Shown: in pieces, positions 28,736 to 37,811 of the stretch
How the letters are laid out: every line of letters begins with the position of its first letter
How positions within the stretch are numbered: the first letter of the stretch is position 1
Source: Marinobacter lipolyticus
Lineage (GTDB): Bacteria > Pseudomonadota > Gammaproteobacteria > Pseudomonadales > Oleiphilaceae
Assembly (NCBI RefSeq): GCF_018424605.1
Contig: NZ_QTKT01000019.1
Coordinates: 1-40,850, forward strand
Reading direction: 5' to 3'
DNA: 40,850 bases
The notes under the pieces: generated by a model
Told to the model about the DNA's origin: nothing
The model's database searches: none
The model's input: only the letters and a program-made list of their open reading frames with translations
Translations under genes and position numbers: made by a program

Positions 28736-28749
28736 ATCTCATGTGAGAT
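28736..28749. promoter_or_regulatory. Palindromic operator-like site upstream of the lipase gene
   Basis: ATCTCA-TG-TGAGAT has two perfect 6-bp arms, about 155 bp before the lipase ATG. No regulator is assigned. The rest of the 307-bp gap (28582-28888) holds the A-rich motifs and the hemL hairpin; I saw no clear -10/-35 pair or sigma-54 promoter. Confidence 0.35.
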
Positions 28750-28847
28750 ATGCACATAATTTGATCAGCGAGCGTCACAAGTCAATGTCAGGGCAGGCAT
28801 TACGGTCGGCAGGAGGGAGATTTGTGAGGCGGGTCACGGTCGGGGCC

Positions 28848-28880
28848 CCGGATGACAAGCGATGGTCGCCTGTCATCCGG
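28848..28880 (-). terminator. Long hairpin after hemL
   Basis: CCGGATGACA (28848-28857) pairs perfectly with TGTCATCCGG (28871-28880), with a further GCGA/TCGC inner stem. It begins 9 nt after the hemL stop codon. No T-run follows on the minus strand, so it may be a 3'-end stabiliser or a weak terminator of the clc-hemJ-thiD-thiE-hemL operon. Confidence 0.55.
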
Positions 28881-28888
28881 TCTTGCCC

Positions 28889-30169
28889 TCAGAGGGTTTT
28901 CATCACGCGTCTGGCCGCCTCGATGGTGTGATCGATGTCCTCCTGCGACAGCGCGGCGCTGGTGAAGCCGGCCTCGAAGGCTGACGGCGCCAGGTATACG
29001 CCTTCATTGAGCATGCCCTGGAAGAACTTTTTGAAGCGCTCCACGTCGCAGGCCATAACCTGATCAAAACGGGTCACCGTGTCGGCGTCGGTGAAGAAGA
29101 AGCCAAACATGGCGCCGGCACTCTGTACGGCCAGAGGAATGCCGGCCTCGTCGGCGGCCGCCTTCAGGCCATCTCGCACGGCATTGGTTTTTTCCGTCAG
29201 CCGGTCGTGGAAACCGGGCTCGGAGATGGCGTTCAGCGTTGCCAGCCCGGCGCACATGGCCAACGGGTTGCCGCTGAGGGTGCCGGCCTGGTAGACGGGG
29301 CCCAGTGGCGAGATGTGTTCCATGATCTCCCGTTTGCCACCGAAGGCGCCGACCGGCAGACCGCCGCCAATCACCTTGCCGAGGGCTGTCAGGTCGGGCT
29401 TGACGCCATAAAAGCCCTGGGCGCCGCCAAGGGAAACACGGAATCCGGTCATCACCTCGTCGAAAATCAGTACCGTGCCGTGTTCGTCGCAGACCTCTCT
29501 CAAAGCCTCCAGGAAACTGGGTGCCGGCGGTATGCAGTTCATGTTGCCGGCCACCGGTTCGACGATAATGGCAGCAATGTCATCGCCCATGGCGGCAAAG
29601 GTTTCCCGCACGTTGTCGATGTCGTTGAAAGTGAGCGTTACCGTGTGTTCGGCGAGGCTGGCGGGGATGCCCGGGGAATTCGGTACTCCCAGGGTCAGGG
29701 CACCGGAGCCGGCTTTGACCAGCAGCGAGTCCACGTGGCCGTGGTAACAGCCTTCGAATTTCACGATCTTGTCGCGGCCGGTGTAGCCCCGAGCCAGGCG
29801 GATGGCGCTCATGGTGGCTTCGGTACCGGAATTGACCATGCGCACCAGCTCAATCGAGGGCACCAGCTCACACACCTTCTTGGCCATCTCGGTTTCGATG
29901 GCGGTGGGCGCGCCGTAGCCAATGCCCAGGTCCACCTGGGCGTGGAGCGCGTCCTTGATCACCTGATTGGAGTGCCCAAGAATCATCGGCCCCCAGGAGC
30001 CAATGTAATCGATGTACCGGCGGTCGTCTTCGTCGTACAGATAGGCGCCTTCGGCATGCTTGAAGAAGATTGGCGTGCCGCCCACGCCGCGGAACGCCCG
30101 CACCGGCGAATTCACGCCGCCGGGAATGTATTTCTGTGCCTCTGCAAAGAGGGTTTCCGAGTGGTTCAT
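28889..30169 (-). CDS. hemL: Glutamate-1-semialdehyde 2,1-aminomutase
   Basis: HemL is a PLP enzyme that makes 5-aminolevulinate, the C5-pathway precursor of haem. The 426-residue protein is full length, with [16 protein letters not shown] at the start, [35 protein letters not shown], the Asp of [12 protein letters not shown] and the PLP lysine in [16 protein letters not shown] (near residue 265). I chose ATG 30169, which gives the family start [18 protein letters not shown]. It begins 4 bp after thiE and ends a five-gene operon. The thiD-thiE-hemL order is also seen in Pseudomonas. Confidence 0.97.
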   Translation of the reverse strand: MNHSETLFAEAQKYIPGGVNSPVRAFRGVGGTPIFFKHAEGAYLYDEDDRRYIDYIGSWGPMILGHSNQVIKDALHAQVDLGIGYGAPTAIETEMAKKVCELVPSIELVRMVNSGTEATMSAIRLARGYTGRDKIVKFEGCYHGHVDSLLVKAGSGALTLGVPNSPGIPASLAEHTVTLTFNDIDNVRETFAAMGDDIAAIIVEPVAGNMNCIPPAPSFLEALREVCDEHGTVLIFDEVMTGFRVSLGGAQGFYGVKPDLTALGKVIGGGLPVGAFGGKREIMEHISPLGPVYQAGTLSGNPLAMCAGLATLNAISEPGFHDRLTEKTNAVRDGLKAAADEAGIPLAVQSAGAMFGFFFTDADTVTRFDQVMACDVERFKKFFQGMLNEGVYLAPSAFEAGFTSAALSQEDIDHTIEAARRVMKTL

Positions 30170-30173
30170 GGTG

Positions 30174-30881
30174 TCAGGGCTCCAGGTTGCGTGTAAGAGT
30201 ATCGGGTGTGTCTGGTGTAGCCTGAAATAGCGGGTGATGCGCCTCGAACAGGCGCGTAAAGCCCCGGGCCAGCTGTTCGGTCTGATCCGCGCCTTGGCCG
30301 AACAGCCCGCCAATGACGGCCAGCATGTCGGCGCCGGCGCGGATCAGCTCTGCGCCGTTGTCCAGGGTGATGCCGCCGATTGCGGTTAACGGGCGCTCGA
30401 AGCGATGAGCCTCGGCCAGGATGCTCTGATCGGCGTCGGGTGCTTCGGGCTTGGTGGACGAGCCGTGGAAGCGCCCGAAGGCGAGGTAATCCGCGCCGTC
30501 ACGGCAGGCGGATTCCGCCAGCCTGAGGTCGCCGTGGCAGGTCGCGCCGAGGATTGCGGATTCACCCAGCAGTTGCCGCGCTGCCGCCAGAGAGCCATCG
30601 GACTGCCCCAGGTGGACGCCGTCGGCACCCACCCGCTTGGCCAGTGCCGGATCGTCATTGATGATCAGAGGTACTCCCGCCTCACGACACAGGGATACCA
30701 GATCCCGCGCCTGTTGCAGCCGGGTCACCGCGGCACTGCGTTTGTCGCGATACTGGACCAGCACGGCACCGCCGCGCAGGGCCGCTGCCACGGCCGGCAA
30801 CAGCGTGTGCTCCGGCAGCAGGTCACTGTCGGTGATGGCGTAGAGCCCCGGTTTCAGGGCTTTTCGGTAAATTGCCGCCAT
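30174..30881 (-). CDS. thiE: Thiamine-phosphate synthase
   Basis: ThiE couples the pyrimidine and thiazole phosphates to thiamine phosphate. The 235-residue TIM-barrel protein shows [18 protein letters not shown] (substrate-binding Q-Y-R-D-K), [24 protein letters not shown] and a late AIGGITLDN, all family signatures. The ThiE sequence begins at [18 protein letters not shown], so I chose ATG 30881 although the frame is open further upstream into thiD. It lies 7 bp after thiD and 4 bp before hemL. No TPP riboswitch is seen upstream of the operon. Confidence 0.95.
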   Translation of the reverse strand: MAAIYRKALKPGLYAITDSDLLPEHTLLPAVAAALRGGAVLVQYRDKRSAAVTRLQQARDLVSLCREAGVPLIINDDPALAKRVGADGVHLGQSDGSLAAARQLLGESAILGATCHGDLRLAESACRDGADYLAFGRFHGSSTKPEAPDADQSILAEAHRFERPLTAIGGITLDNGAELIRAGADMLAVIGGLFGQGADQTEQLARGFTRLFEAHHPLFQATPDTPDTLTRNLEP

Positions 30882-30888
30882 ATGGTGC

Positions 30889-31650
30889 TCAAGGCTCCCA
30901 GCGTATGCCGCGGTCAGGTACCGGCTGGCCGTGACCGACTGCAAGAGAATGAAGTATCGCCCGGTGCACGAAATTCTGCGCCTGCGCAATCGCGGTCCGG
31001 GGTGAAAGCCCGCATGCGCGACCTGCGGCGATCGCCGCTGCCAGGGTGCAGCCGGTCCCGTGGTACTCACCACCTACGCGGTCGATGTGCCAGTGAATCG
31101 GCTCACCATCGTTGCTGAACAGCGTGTTGGTGATGTTTGGACCATCGCCATGGCCACCGGTGGCCAGCACACTGCGGCAGCCTGCGGCCATCAGCCGGTG
31201 GGCCGCCTCCGCCGGGTCTTCCGTGTCGCCGAGCATGGCCAGTTCAACGCCGTTCGGGGTAATCACGTCGGCACGACTGAAAAGCTGGTGCTTCATGGCG
31301 TCGATCAGCGCCTGATCGGCCAGGTCTCCGCCACCGGCGGCCTTGATCACCGGGTCGGTGATCAGCGGAATATGCGGATTCTTGTCCAGAAAGGCGACTA
31401 GTGCGTCCACCACCGCGGCGTTGCCGAGCGCCCCGGTTTTGATGGCGTGAATAGGGGAATCCGCCGCCACGCAGTCCAGTTGCCGGCGAATCAGGTCGGC
31501 GTCTACTGCCACCGCATCGTAGACGTTGCGGGTATCCTGTACCGTCAGGCAGGTGATTACCGGCAGTGGATGACAGCCCAGTGCGGTTACCGCCTGAATG
31601 TCAGCCTGGATGCCAGCTCCCCCCGACGGGTCCAGCCCTGACAGAATCAA
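30889..31650 (-). CDS. thiD: Hydroxymethylpyrimidine/phosphomethylpyrimidine kinase, unusual start codon
   Basis: ThiD phosphorylates HMP and HMP-P for thiamine synthesis. The product (about 253 residues) has LSGLDPSGGAGIQADI at its start, PVITCLTVQDT, IKTGALG, and the ribokinase-family anion hole GGEYHGTGCTLAAAIAAG near residue 200. The start is odd. The in-frame stop upstream is at 31681-31683, and the ten codons between it and TTG 31650 include no ATG, GTG or TTG. TTG 31650 is therefore the first usual start, but it is close to the conserved core and lacks a proper ribosome binding site. A non-canonical AUC, four residues nearer the upstream stop, or a sequencing error are alternatives. 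Confidence 0.92.
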   Translation of the reverse strand: MILSGLDPSGGAGIQADIQAVTALGCHPLPVITCLTVQDTRNVYDAVAVDADLIRRQLDCVAADSPIHAIKTGALGNAAVVDALVAFLDKNPHIPLITDPVIKAAGGGDLADQALIDAMKHQLFSRADVITPNGVELAMLGDTEDPAEAAHRLMAAGCRSVLATGGHGDGPNITNTLFSNDGEPIHWHIDRVGGEYHGTGCTLAAAIAAGRACGLSPRTAIAQAQNFVHRAILHSLAVGHGQPVPDRGIRWEP

Positions 31651-31688
31651 TACCTGGGGGCGTGTATGGCGTTCGATGGCTCAGCTCC

Positions 31689-32111
31689 TCAAAACGGTTT
31701 TACGACGGCCAGAATGACCACGGCAACCAGAATGAATACCGGCAGCTCGTTAAACCAGCGGTAAAAGACGTGGCTGCGGGTGTTGCGGTCATCGCGGAAG
31801 ACCTTGACCAGATGGCCGCAATAGAAGTGGTAGGCAACCAGCACGGCGACCAGCAACAGTTTGGCGTGCATCCAGCCCTGGCTGAAATAACCGGTGGCAT
31901 TATAACTGATCAGCCAGAGGCCAAAAACAAGGGTGGCGACCATGGAGGGCGTGGTGATGCCCCGGTACAGCTTGCGCTCCATGATCTTGAATCGCTCTCG
32001 CCCGGGTTCGTCGTCGCAGGCGGCGTGATAGACAAACAGACGCGGCAGATAGAAGATGCCGGCGAACCAGCACACCAGCGAGATGATGTGGAGGGCTTTG
32101 ACCCAGAGCAT
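31689..32111 (-). CDS. hemJ: Protoporphyrinogen IX oxidase, HemJ type
   Basis: HemJ is a membrane haem-binding protein that oxidises protoporphyrinogen IX. The 140-residue protein has four hydrophobic segments and the family's conserved residues: the first His in WVKALHIISLVCWFAGIFYLPRLFVYH, the central Arg-rich region MERKLYRGITTPSM, and the HAKLLLVAVLVAYHFYCG block. It starts 3 bp after the upstream clc stop codon and lies 38 bp before thiD. It is two genes from hemL, so an early and a late haem step share one operon. In Pseudomonas the hemJ homologue lies beside argC, which is also close here. Confidence 0.93.
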   Translation of the reverse strand: MLWVKALHIISLVCWFAGIFYLPRLFVYHAACDDEPGRERFKIMERKLYRGITTPSMVATLVFGLWLISYNATGYFSQGWMHAKLLLVAVLVAYHFYCGHLVKVFRDDRNTRSHVFYRWFNELPVFILVAVVILAVVKPF

Positions 32112-32114
32112 GGT

Positions 32115-33890
32115 TTAACTCCGTCGGTATTGGTAATAGCTTTCAATATCGGATTTGAGCACGATGCCATACACCCGTTGAATCATTGGGGCGACGTGGC
32201 GCTGCACATAAAGCGCTTCTACGTTGGTTTTGTCAAATTCGTCCAACGCTTCCTCTAATGTCGCCTGGTACTGGACCGGGGCAATGTCCCGGCGGTTGGC
32301 GGGAATTTCCATCAGGTCAATGGTTTCCGGCAGCTCGGCGTCTTCCTTGGCAACGAGCTTTTCGGCGTCCTCGAGGTAGCGCGCCAGGTCGACCGCCGGT
32401 AGCAGGCCGGTGGGCCCGCTGCTGCCCTCGACCACCAGCCACTTCGGTTCTGCAGTCAGGATTTTCCGGGCCTCTTCCAGGCTCAGGTGGCGTTCGGTGC
32501 GCAGAATGCTCCGGTCCATGATGGCGCCGACGGACACCCGCCGCAGAGCCTGGATGATCGGGGAGTTCTGGTAGCTCAGCCCCTGGCTTTTCAGGATCGT
32601 GAGGAACAGGGATTTCTTGCCGAACACCTCGCTGGTGACCAGGCTGGCGGTGGTGATAATCAGCATGCCGGGCAGCATGATGTGCGGGTTGCGCGTCAGT
32701 TCCAGCAGCGCCATCAAAGCGGCCAGGGGCGCCTGGAGCACAGCTCCCATCATCGCTCCCATGCCAAGCATGGCGTAGAACCCGACGGAAGACGCGGTGT
32801 CCGGGGCGATCTGGGCGCCAATCAGACCCATCGCGCCGCCGAGCGTGGCACCCATAAAAATGGTTGGGCCGATCACGCCGCTGGGCATGCCAAGGCCAAT
32901 AGTCAACGCGGTAATGATCAGCTTGGCGATGCCGGCACCGAGCAGTAGCCAGAACGCTAGATGGCCATGAATGGCCAGATCCACCGTGTCATAGCCAATG
33001 CCCATGACTTCCGGTACCACCATCGCAAACGGCACCATCAGCACGCCGCAGATGGCAATTCTCAGCAACACGGGGCGGTGGTGGTAACGCCCCATGGTGT
33101 CGACCAGTTGGATGAAAACCGCGGCCGCGATACCGATGATAACCGCGATGGCGAGAATCCAAGGAATCTCCACCAGCGAATTCATCGTCAGTGCCGGCAC
33201 GCTGAAGGCCGGTTCGGTGCCGTACATGGCCTGGGTGACAATGGCGGCGCTGACGGCGGCAAGAATGATCGGGGTAAAGCCGGCGATGGTGTATTCCATC
33301 ATCACCACTTCCATGGCAAAGATGACGCCGGAAATCGGCGTGTTGAAGGAGGCCGAGATCGCGGCCGCACAGCCGCAGGCCACCAAGGTGCGGATGCTGT
33401 TGTTGGGCAGTTTCATCCACTGCCCCATCAGGCTGGAAAACGCGGCTCCGAGGTGTACGGCGGGGCCTTCGCGGCCCGCGGACTGACCGGTGACCACGGT
33501 GAAAACGCCGGTAATAAACTGCACCAGGGCACTGCGCATCGAAATGTAGCCCTGGTGGTAGTTGAGGCGCTCCATCACATGGACGATGCCGACCTTGCGG
33601 TCATGGGTTGCCAGCCGGTGCAGGAAAAGCCCGAGCAGCAGGGCGCCGGCCAGCGGCAGCAGGCCCCGAGTGAGTATGTCGAGCTGTTCGAAGGATTCCG
33701 AGCCATCGCCGGGCAGAAAGTGCGCCAGAGGCCACTCGATCGCCAGACGAAACAGCAGGATAACGCCCCCGGTGATAAGCCCCGAAAGCAGGCCCAATAC
33801 CGCGAGTTGCGGCAGGGCGTCGACGCCGGACAGCCGACCGCGAAAGACCGGTATCAGGTGCTCTGTAATCTGGTGCCAGATCTTGCGCAT
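32115..33890 (-). CDS. CLC-family chloride channel/transporter with C-terminal CBS-like region
   Basis: An inner-membrane CLC protein of 591 residues. The membrane domain (to about residue 440) has the GREGP motif with the gating Glu (GQSAGREGPAVHLGAAFSS, near residue 140) and the GVIGP motif near residue 345. The C-terminus carries a degenerate CBS pair with regulatory potential. Two canonical features are missing: the GSGIP chloride-binding motif is not where expected (KVGIVHVMERL instead), and the proton-pathway Glu of EcClC (second Glu of FIIEEM) aligns with Val (FAMEVV). This fits a channel or a differently coupled transporter rather than a 2Cl-/H+ exchanger. It is the first gene of the hemJ-thiD-thiE-hemL operon. 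Confidence 0.88.
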   Translation of the reverse strand: MRKIWHQITEHLIPVFRGRLSGVDALPQLAVLGLLSGLITGGVILLFRLAIEWPLAHFLPGDGSESFEQLDILTRGLLPLAGALLLGLFLHRLATHDRKVGIVHVMERLNYHQGYISMRSALVQFITGVFTVVTGQSAGREGPAVHLGAAFSSLMGQWMKLPNNSIRTLVACGCAAAISASFNTPISGVIFAMEVVMMEYTIAGFTPIILAAVSAAIVTQAMYGTEPAFSVPALTMNSLVEIPWILAIAVIIGIAAAVFIQLVDTMGRYHHRPVLLRIAICGVLMVPFAMVVPEVMGIGYDTVDLAIHGHLAFWLLLGAGIAKLIITALTIGLGMPSGVIGPTIFMGATLGGAMGLIGAQIAPDTASSVGFYAMLGMGAMMGAVLQAPLAALMALLELTRNPHIMLPGMLIITTASLVTSEVFGKKSLFLTILKSQGLSYQNSPIIQALRRVSVGAIMDRSILRTERHLSLEEARKILTAEPKWLVVEGSSGPTGLLPAVDLARYLEDAEKLVAKEDAELPETIDLMEIPANRRDIAPVQYQATLEEALDEFDKTNVEALYVQRHVAPMIQRVYGIVLKSDIESYYQYRRS

Positions 33891-34037
33891 GGGCGCCGGA
33901 ATTCCGCTCGTGGGTGAATGCTGTCGTTATTGTAATGGTCGCAGGTCCGGCTGCAATAAGTCCTTGGTTTATCATGTTAGACTAGCGGACTGGAAATGAC
34001 CCGATTTTGCGACAACCAACGCCAGCTGGAGTGACAG

Positions 34038-35075
34038 GTGATTAAAGTAGGCATTGTAGGCGGGACCGGCTATACCGGTGTGGAACTACTCAGGATTCTC
34101 GCGGTTCATCCGGAGGTGACGGTAAGCTGCATAACCTCCCGGTCGGAGGCGGGCCTGCCGGTGGCCGAAATGTACCCGAATCTCCGCGGTCACTACGAGC
34201 TGGCGTTCTCCGAGCCCGACGTTGACACCCTGGCTGCCTGCGATCTGGTGTTCTTTGCTACCCCCCATGGGGTGGCGATGCGGATGATACCGGAGCTGAT
34301 GGCGGCAGGTACGCGGGTGGTGGACCTGTCCGCGGATTTCCGGCTGCGGGATCTCGATGTCTGGGCCGCCTGGTACGGCATGCCCCACGAGAGTCCGGAA
34401 TGGGCCGCCCGGGCGGTATACGGCCTGCCAGAAGTCGTACGTGAACAGGTTCGCTCCGCACAATTGGTGGCCAACCCGGGGTGTTACCCGACCGCGGTGC
34501 AGCTTGGTTTCCTGCCGCTGCTGGAGAATGATCTGGTGGACCCGTCGCGACTGATCGCCGACGCCAAATCCGGCGCCAGTGGCGCCGGGCGCCAGGGCAA
34601 GATCGGCATGCTCCACGGCGAAATTGGTGAAAGCTTCAAGGCCTACGGTGCGTCAGGGCACCGGCACTTGCCGGAAATCCGCCAGGGTCTCAGTCACGCC
34701 GCAGGCGGTTCGGTGGGCATCACCTTTGTGCCCCACCTGATTCCTATGATTCGCGGCATTGAGGCAACACTGTATGCCGAGTTGCGTAACCCGGCTGACT
34801 TTGACCGGTTGCAGTCGCTGTTCGAAGATCGGTTCCGCGACGAACCCTTTGTTGACGTGATGCCGTTCGGCAGTCACCCGGAGACCCGCAGTGTGCGCGG
34901 TGCCAATCACTGTCGCATGGCGCTGCATCGCCAGGAAAACAGCAACGTGGTTATTGTGTCCTCGGTCATCGACAACCTGGTGAAAGGGGCAGCGGGGCAG
35001 GCGGTGCAGAACATGAATATCATGTTCGGCCTGGATGAAACGCTCGGGCTGAACGCACCCGCACTGTTGCCATAG
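34038..35075 (+). CDS. argC: N-acetyl-gamma-glutamyl-phosphate reductase
   Basis: ArgC reduces N-acetylglutamyl-phosphate in arginine synthesis. The 345-residue protein begins with the NADP-binding [19 protein letters not shown], has the catalytic Cys in [12 protein letters not shown] (near residue 148), GASGAGRQ, and the late His in [10 protein letters not shown]. The GTG start is preceded by GGAG about 9 nt upstream. It is the first gene of a plus-strand run argC, DUF6776, bactofilin, erpA. It is divergent from the clc operon across 147 bp; I see no ARG-box-like site I would claim. Confidence 0.97.
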   Translation: MIKVGIVGGTGYTGVELLRILAVHPEVTVSCITSRSEAGLPVAEMYPNLRGHYELAFSEPDVDTLAACDLVFFATPHGVAMRMIPELMAAGTRVVDLSADFRLRDLDVWAAWYGMPHESPEWAARAVYGLPEVVREQVRSAQLVANPGCYPTAVQLGFLPLLENDLVDPSRLIADAKSGASGAGRQGKIGMLHGEIGESFKAYGASGHRHLPEIRQGLSHAAGGSVGITFVPHLIPMIRGIEATLYAELRNPADFDRLQSLFEDRFRDEPFVDVMPFGSHPETRSVRGANHCRMALHRQENSNVVIVSSVIDNLVKGAAGQAVQNMNIMFGLDETLGLNAPALLP

Positions 35076-35084
35076 GATGTCCCG

Positions 35085-35825
35085 GTGAGTGAACAGAAGA
35101 AACCGGCGGATGAATACGTCGTCATTCGCCACCGCCCGGGTTACCGGCTCCGGCGCTTTTTAATCCTGCTGGCGTTTTCCATTGCCGCAGCCGTCGGTGG
35201 CTACGCCACCGGGCTGGCCCAGGGTGGTTTTCGCTTTTCCTCGGTGGAGGATTCCCGGGATCGGCTGGACCAGGAACTGGACGAGCTGAAGGGCAAGTAT
35301 CGCAACGCGACCCAGCAGCTGACGAATCTGGAGCGTGGTCGCGCCATTGATCAGCAGGCACTGAATCAGGCGCGCCGAAGCATTGTGACTCTTGAAACCA
35401 GGATTGCGTCACTGAATGCAGATCTGACGTTCTATAAAAACATCATGGCGCCCTCGGAAACCAGCAAAGGGTTGCAGGTGGACCGGCTCTCGCTTCAGGC
35501 GGACCGCCAGAACGAAGGTTTTAACTTCAAGCTGGTGCTGACCCAGGTAGGCAACAACAAGAATTACATCTCGGGCGTCGTCGCCGTGAACGTGATCGGC
35601 ATGCGTAATGACGAGAAAGAGGTCATTGCCCTGCGGGACCTCTCTGGTGACATTGACGACCTGGGTATCAAGTTCCGCTTTCGATACTTCCAGGACGTTG
35701 AGGGGACCTTGACCGTGCCTGAGGATTTTGAGCCCAGAGAGATCCAGGTCGTTGCCAAGTCGGAGGGGCGGAAATTGACCCAGGCAGAGCGAACATTCGA
35801 TTGGAAAGATTTGACGGAGAACTAA
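35085..35825 (+). CDS. DUF6776-type coiled-coil membrane protein
   Basis: A 246-residue protein with a short cytoplasmic tail, one membrane helix (residues about 23-45, FLILLAFSIAAAVGGYATGLA), a periplasmic coiled coil (about 55-118, rich in Leu/Gln/Arg) and a C-terminal beta domain (about 120-246) ending FDWKDLTEN. I recognise it as the conserved hypothetical protein that follows argC in Pseudomonas and relatives. Its function is unknown. Start GTG 35085 has AGGATG upstream and lies 9 bp after argC. One base separates it from the bactofilin gene, so they are almost certainly co-expressed, and both may act in envelope organisation. Confidence 0.8.
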   Translation: MSEQKKPADEYVVIRHRPGYRLRRFLILLAFSIAAAVGGYATGLAQGGFRFSSVEDSRDRLDQELDELKGKYRNATQQLTNLERGRAIDQQALNQARRSIVTLETRIASLNADLTFYKNIMAPSETSKGLQVDRLSLQADRQNEGFNFKLVLTQVGNNKNYISGVVAVNVIGMRNDEKEVIALRDLSGDIDDLGIKFRFRYFQDVEGTLTVPEDFEPREIQVVAKSEGRKLTQAERTFDWKDLTEN

Positions 35826-35826
35826 C

Positions 35827-36291
35827 ATGCTTGGCAAGAAAAAGCAGAAGCCCCGCCGCCCCACCGGGCACTTTGATACCCTGATTTCCTCGCGCACGAC
35901 AGTGGAAGGCGATATGCATTTCTCCGGCGGCCTCCACGTTGACGGCCGCGTAAGAGGAAAAGTGGTTGCCGAGGAAGGCAGCGATGCCGTGTTAAGGGTG
36001 TCTGAAGTCGGAGAGATTACCGGCGACATCGTAGCGCCCCACGTCATTATCAACGGTACCGTTCACGGTGATGTTTACGCGTCGGCCCATCTTGAATTGG
36101 CGGCGAAAGCGGCCATCAATGGCAATGTCTATTACAACCTCATCGAGATGGCCATGGGCGCGTCAGTCAACGGTAATCTGGTTCATCAGCGCGAGCCCGT
36201 CGGTTTGCTTGCCAGCGATCACCCGCGGCCAGCGCCAGCGACCAGTATCGAAGAGGGCGACGGCGATACTGCGCCCTCCGGCAAGGAATAG
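35827..36291 (+). CDS. Bactofilin (polymer-forming cytoskeletal protein)
   Basis: Bactofilins assemble into filaments on the inner membrane and localise envelope enzymes. The 154-residue protein has a basic N-terminus, then the DUF583/bactofilin beta-helix (residues about 18-120) with the repeating pattern ...TLISSRTTVEGDMHFSGGLHVDGRVRGKV...GEITGDIVAPHVIINGTVHGDVYA, and a disordered acidic C-terminus. It starts 1 bp after the DUF6776 gene stop codon. An M23 peptidase gene 1.5 kb away (37812-39203) is of interest, because bactofilins are often linked with M23 peptidases in other bacteria. Confidence 0.92.
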   Translation: MLGKKKQKPRRPTGHFDTLISSRTTVEGDMHFSGGLHVDGRVRGKVVAEEGSDAVLRVSEVGEITGDIVAPHVIINGTVHGDVYASAHLELAAKAAINGNVYYNLIEMAMGASVNGNLVHQREPVGLLASDHPRPAPATSIEEGDGDTAPSGKE

Positions 36292-36355
36292 TTGATTGTT
36301 TTAGTCAGGAATACCATAATCGTCGGCATTGCAGAGCCAGTAACCGGAGGCGGAC

Positions 36356-36709
36356 TTGAGTGTAGTTCAGCAACAAATGGCCACGCCGCTGTTTCTCAGC
36401 GACAGCGCCGTGACAAAAGTGCGGGAATTGATTGAGGAAGAGGGCAACTCTGAACTCAAGCTGCGCGTTTTTGTGACCGGTGGCGGCTGTTCCGGTTTCC
36501 AGTACGGTTTTTCCTTCGACGACAGTCAGGATGAGGAAGATACGGCCATTGAAAAAGACGGCGTGACCTTGCTGGTGGACCCGATGAGCTACCAGTACCT
36601 GGTTGGTGCCACGGTCGAATACACCGAAGGCCTGCAGGGTTCCCAGTTCGTGGTCAACAATCCCAATGCCAGCGCCACTTGTGGTTGCGGCAGCTCGTTC
36701 TCGATCTGA
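36356..36709 (+). CDS. erpA: Iron-sulphur cluster insertion protein ErpA (TTG start)
   Basis: ErpA is an A-type carrier that delivers Fe-S clusters to apoproteins, including isoprenoid enzymes. The 117-residue protein has the three conserved cysteines in [11 protein letters not shown] (near residue 42) and the C-terminal TCGCGSSF. I chose TTG 36356 because GGAGG lies 7 nt upstream, well placed; an ATG seven codons later has no such site and would remove MSVVQQQ. It follows the bactofilin gene by 64 bp and converges with anmK, whose stop codon is directly next to its own. Confidence 0.96.
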   Translation: MSVVQQQMATPLFLSDSAVTKVRELIEEEGNSELKLRVFVTGGGCSGFQYGFSFDDSQDEEDTAIEKDGVTLLVDPMSYQYLVGATVEYTEGLQGSQFVVNNPNASATCGCGSSFSI

Positions 36710-37807
36710 TCAGGCGAAATACACCGCGCCCAGTATCCTTTCCCCACTCGCTCCGGTGACCTCCGGCAGGTTCCCGGGGCGCCGATCCAGAGTCTGTTTG
36801 GCCAGCCAGGCGAATGCCACCGGTTCCACCCATTGAGGGTCCAGCCCCAGATCCGCAGTTGTGGAGAGTGTCAGCGGGCTGCAGGTGCGCCTGAGTTCTC
36901 GCATCAAAAAGCCGTTGCGAGTACCTCCGCCGCAAGCGAAGATTGTCATATCGGGAGATTGCGGCAGTTGGCGGGCGATGGAGACGGCGGTCAGCTCCAG
37001 TAACGTGCGCTGAACGTCCGCGGCCGAGACTTCGGGATGGCGGCGTGCCATGGTTCTGACCCATTCCAGGTTGAACTTCTCTTTACCGGTGCTTTTCGGC
37101 GCCGGCCTTGCAAAGTACCCGTCGGAAAGCATGTCGCCCAGCAGCACCTGGTGGACGATGCCTTCCTGCGCCCATAGCCCCTGATCATCGTAGGGACGTC
37201 CCGTTTGATCCAGGCACCAGGCGTCCAGAAGCGCATTGGCCGGGCCGGTATCGAAACCGATCACCCGATCCTTAGGATTCTGTGGCAGCCAGCTGATATT
37301 GGCGATCCCGCCCAGGTTCAGGATGCAACGGTCTTCGGTGGCTGAGCCAAAAAATGCTTTGTGGAAAGCAGGAACCAGTGGGGCGCCTTGCCCGCCTGCG
37401 GCCATGTCGCGGCGTCGAAAGTCGGCAACTGTGTTGATACCGGTGCGCTCGGCGATCAGGTTGGGATCGCCGATTTGTAGCGAGAAGGGCGTGGCGCCAA
37501 GAGGTTGGTGGCGAATGGTCTGGCCGTGGCTGCCGACGGCGCGAATATCATGTCGATCGAGGCCGGCTTTCGCTATGGCGCCCTCGGCCGTCTCGGCGAA
37601 CAGGCTGCCGACGGCGTGGTCCAGTTCCCCGATGTCGTCCGGGGTGCCGTGGTTCTGGGAGAGTTGAATCAGGCGCTGGCGCAGGTCGTCGGGGTAAGCT
37701 GTGGTGTGGGTGCCGTGAATCTTGACCTGGTTGCCGGGAAAAGACACCAGCACGGCGTCAATACCGTCCATGCTGGTGCCTGACATCAATCCAAGCCATG
37801 TGGCCAT
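36710..37807 (-). CDS. anmK: Anhydro-N-acetylmuramic acid kinase
   Basis: AnmK hydrolyses and phosphorylates 1,6-anhydro-MurNAc in peptidoglycan recycling. The 365-residue protein begins MATWLGLMSGTSMDGIDAVL, the family ATP-binding start, with VGSHGQTIRH, the catalytic-Asp region TVADFRRRDMAAGGQGAPLVP and FDTGPANALLD, then FACGGGTRNGFLM. I chose ATG 37807, 4 bp after the M23 peptidase stop codon. A poor ribosome binding site suggests translational coupling to that peptidase gene, which liberates or remodels related murein material. Confidence 0.95.
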   Translation of the reverse strand: MATWLGLMSGTSMDGIDAVLVSFPGNQVKIHGTHTTAYPDDLRQRLIQLSQNHGTPDDIGELDHAVGSLFAETAEGAIAKAGLDRHDIRAVGSHGQTIRHQPLGATPFSLQIGDPNLIAERTGINTVADFRRRDMAAGGQGAPLVPAFHKAFFGSATEDRCILNLGGIANISWLPQNPKDRVIGFDTGPANALLDAWCLDQTGRPYDDQGLWAQEGIVHQVLLGDMLSDGYFARPAPKSTGKEKFNLEWVRTMARRHPEVSAADVQRTLLELTAVSIARQLPQSPDMTIFACGGGTRNGFLMRELRRTCSPLTLSTTADLGLDPQWVEPVAFAWLAKQTLDRRPGNLPEVTGASGERILGAVYFA

Positions 37808-37811
37808 GGCG

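Noticed and set aside
28744..28760. Possible CRP/Vfr site upstream of the lipase (TGTGAGATATGCACA)
   Set aside because: The TGTGA and GCACA half-sites are 5 bp apart rather than 6, and the right half does not match TCACA.
29207..30196. Plus-strand frame of about 330 codons opposite hemL
   Set aside because: Antisense shadow of hemL, without a ribosome binding site or any known domain.
30170..30313. N-terminal extension of hemL into thiE
   Set aside because: The extension overlaps thiE and is not GSAM-like; ATG 30169 gives the known start.
33891..34037. TPP riboswitch or ARG-box in the gap between the clc operon and argC
   Set aside because: No THI-box conserved words or convincing arginine-repressor half-sites were found in the 147 bp.
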